This document shows positions 62,808 through 64,000 of a stretch of 64,000 nucleotides of DNA, piece after piece (position 1 is the stretch's first letter; the number at the start of each line of letters is the position of its first letter). The notes under the pieces are model-generated. The model did no database searches. It had not been told where the DNA came from and saw nothing but the letters and a program-made list of their open reading frames with translations. The position numbers were made by a program, and so were the translations under genes. The DNA is taken from positions 1 to 64,000 of the forward strand of contig JAWKHR010000022.1 in assembly GCA_041394725.1 (NCBI GenBank). Direction: 5' to 3'. Source of the stretch: JAWKHR01 sp041394725 (GTDB taxonomy: Bacteria > Acidobacteriota > Vicinamibacteria > Vicinamibacterales > SCN-69-37).

Positions 62808-62876
62808 GTGCCTCCTATCGGAGGGATGGGGACCGCGCACCAGCGCCCGGGCCCGCTGCGTGATATTTTCCCCCTG

Positions 62877-64000
62877 ATGGACCTTCGTCCGACCGCCGAA
62901 GAGGATCTGCTGCGCCGCACGGTGCGCGAATTCGCGGAAGCCGAGATCCGGCCCAACGTCATGACGTGGGACGAGGCCCAGGTGTTTCCCGAGGACCTGC
63001 GGAGCAAGCTCGCGGGGCTCGGCCTGCTCGGCATCCAGGTGCCGGAGGCGTACGGCGGCGCCGGGATGTCCGCGGTCGAGTACTGCATCTGCCTCGAGGA
63101 GCTGGCGCGCGTCGATCCGTCGATCTCGCTGTCGGTCGCCGCGCACAACGGGCTCTGCGTCGCGCACCTCTACATGTTCGGGAGCGAGGCGCAGAAGCAG
63201 CGGTACCTGGCGCCGCTCGCGCGGGGCGAGGCGCTCGGCGCCTGGGGCCTGACCGAATCGGGATCGGGCAGCGACGCGGCCGCGATGCGGACGACCGCCC
63301 AGCGCGACGGCGACGGCTGGGTGCTCAACGGGTCCAAGCAGTTCATCACCCACGGCCGGATCGGCGAGACGATCGTGGCCATGGCCGTGACCGACCGGTC
63401 GAAGGGCCGCAAGGGGATCTCGGCGTTCGTGATCCCGCGCGGCACACCGGGGTTCGTCGCGGACAAGAAGGAGAACAAGCTCGGCATGCGGGCGAGCGAC
63501 ACCAGCGAGGTGCTGTTCGAGGACTGCCGCGTGCCCGCCGACGCGCTGGTGGGCGAGGAAGGCGAGGGCTTCATCAACACGCTGCAGGTGCTCGACGCGG
63601 GCCGCATCGGGATCGCGGCGCTCGCGGTCGGGCTGGCGCAGGGGGCCTACGACGCGGCGCGCGCATACGCGCACGACCGCCATCAGTTCAACCAGCCGAT
63701 CTCGCACTTCCAGGCCATCCGCTGGAAGCTGGCCGACATGGCGACGCGGATCCAGGCGGCCCGTCTCCTCACGCTGCGCGCGGCCTGGATGCGCGACCGG
63801 CGGGAGGCCCGCACGACGATGGAGTCGTCGATGGCGAAGCTGTATGCGAGCGAGATCGCGGTCCGGGCCGCCGAGGAGGGCGTCCAGATCCACGGCGGCT
63901 ACGGATTCGTGAAGGACTATCCCGCGGAGAAGTACTTCCGCGACGTCAAGCTGTGCACGATCGGCGAGGGCACGAGCGAGATCCAGCGCCTGGTCATCGC
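62877..64000 (+). CDS. Acyl-CoA dehydrogenase (3' end cut by window edge)
   Basis: FAD-dependent acyl-CoA dehydrogenase, 374 codons visible. It has PEAYGGAGMSAVEYCICLEELA, the FAD/substrate motif GAWGLTESGSGSDAAAMRT, KQFITHGRIGETIVAMAVT, LDAGRIGIAALAVGLAQ, and IHGGYGFVKDYPAEKYFRDV. The catalytic Glu is present at residue 364 in CTIGEGTSEIQRLVIA. Only a few C-terminal residues are missing. Closest by eye to butyryl-CoA-type enzymes. A TGATATTTT in the divergent gap may be its -10 element. Confidence 0.93.
   Translation, partial: MDLRPTAEEDLLRRTVREFAEAEIRPNVMTWDEAQVFPEDLRSKLAGLGLLGIQVPEAYGGAGMSAVEYCICLEELARVDPSISLSVAAHNGLCVAHLYMFGSEAQKQRYLAPLARGEALGAWGLTESGSGSDAAAMRTTAQRDGDGWVLNGSKQFITHGRIGETIVAMAVTDRSKGRKGISAFVIPRGTPGFVADKKENKLGMRASDTSEVLFEDCRVPADALVGEEGEGFINTLQVLDAGRIGIAALAVGLAQGAYDAARAYAHDRHQFNQPISHFQAIRWKLADMATRIQAARLLTLRAAWMRDRREARTTMESSMAKLYASEIAVRAAEEGVQIHGGYGFVKDYPAEKYFRDVKLCTIGEGTSEIQRLVI

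Overview
The window is a 64 kb piece of a GC-rich (about 70% by eye) bacterial chromosome. The best guess for the source is Acidobacteriota, in or near the Vicinamibacteria. The strongest pointers are a secreted protein with the acidobacterial VWFA-related domain (23091-25163), a frameshifted member of a large acidobacterial secreted family (27165-28350), and small exported proteins of the TLTGCL type. BamA/TamB, Lnt, HspR and a bifunctional PBP fit a diderm heterotroph. This placement rests on recalled family distribution, not on a marker-gene search.

Layout. 1-8.5 kb: a CDP-alcohol phosphatidyltransferase (cut by the left edge), uvrC, an M50 protease, trpS, scpA, scpB, a pseudouridine synthase, a secreted alpha/beta hydrolase and cmk. 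8.6-15.4 kb: a TamA/BamA-like barrel, a 1422-residue TamB-like protein and a small exported protein. 15.5-20.3 kb: a histone-H1-like DUF6335 protein divergent from rpsA, then an HU-type protein, a HIT protein and a prohibitin-like protein. 20.3-26.9 kb: two acyl-CoA dehydrogenases, the VWFA protein, and a sodium symporter with a 35-residue partner peptide. 27.1-30.0 kb: an island of lower GC holding secreted proteins, two of them frameshifted. 30.1-34.1 kb: a TauE-like permease, the two separately encoded subunits of a methylmalonyl-CoA-type mutase, and a response regulator.

34.1-46.9 kb: two dense gene runs with frequent stop/start overlaps, valS-nadC-birA-unknown-RNA methyltransferase on the plus strand and mobA-argS-peptidase C26 on the minus strand, then a TPR protein and a SPOR protein. 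46.9-55.1 kb: lnt, prfB (with its programmed +1 frameshift), then a compact cassette made of a four-helix-bundle gene between two inverted arrays of GATTG-type repeats, wedged between the stop codons of prfB and a class A PBP, and a FecR/DUF6600-like secreted protein. 55.2-64 kb: dnaK-dnaJ-hspR behind a near-consensus promoter, a DnaC-like ATPase, hemW, two related small exported proteins separated by a strong terminator, a small outer-membrane protein and a third acyl-CoA dehydrogenase cut by the right edge.

Functionally the window mixes housekeeping genes (DNA repair, chromosome segregation, translation, NAD, biotin, Moco, heme) with envelope biogenesis (TamA/TamB, Lnt, PBP, SPOR) and acyl-CoA/propionate catabolism (three acyl-CoA dehydrogenases, mutase). 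The least explained structures are the four-helix-bundle repeat cassette, the frameshifted secreted-protein island, a DnaJ with HPG in place of HPD, an acyl-CoA dehydrogenase with Gln at the usual catalytic Glu position, and a valS with no ATG, GTG or TTG start. I saw no tRNA, rRNA, CRISPR array, transposase or integrase.
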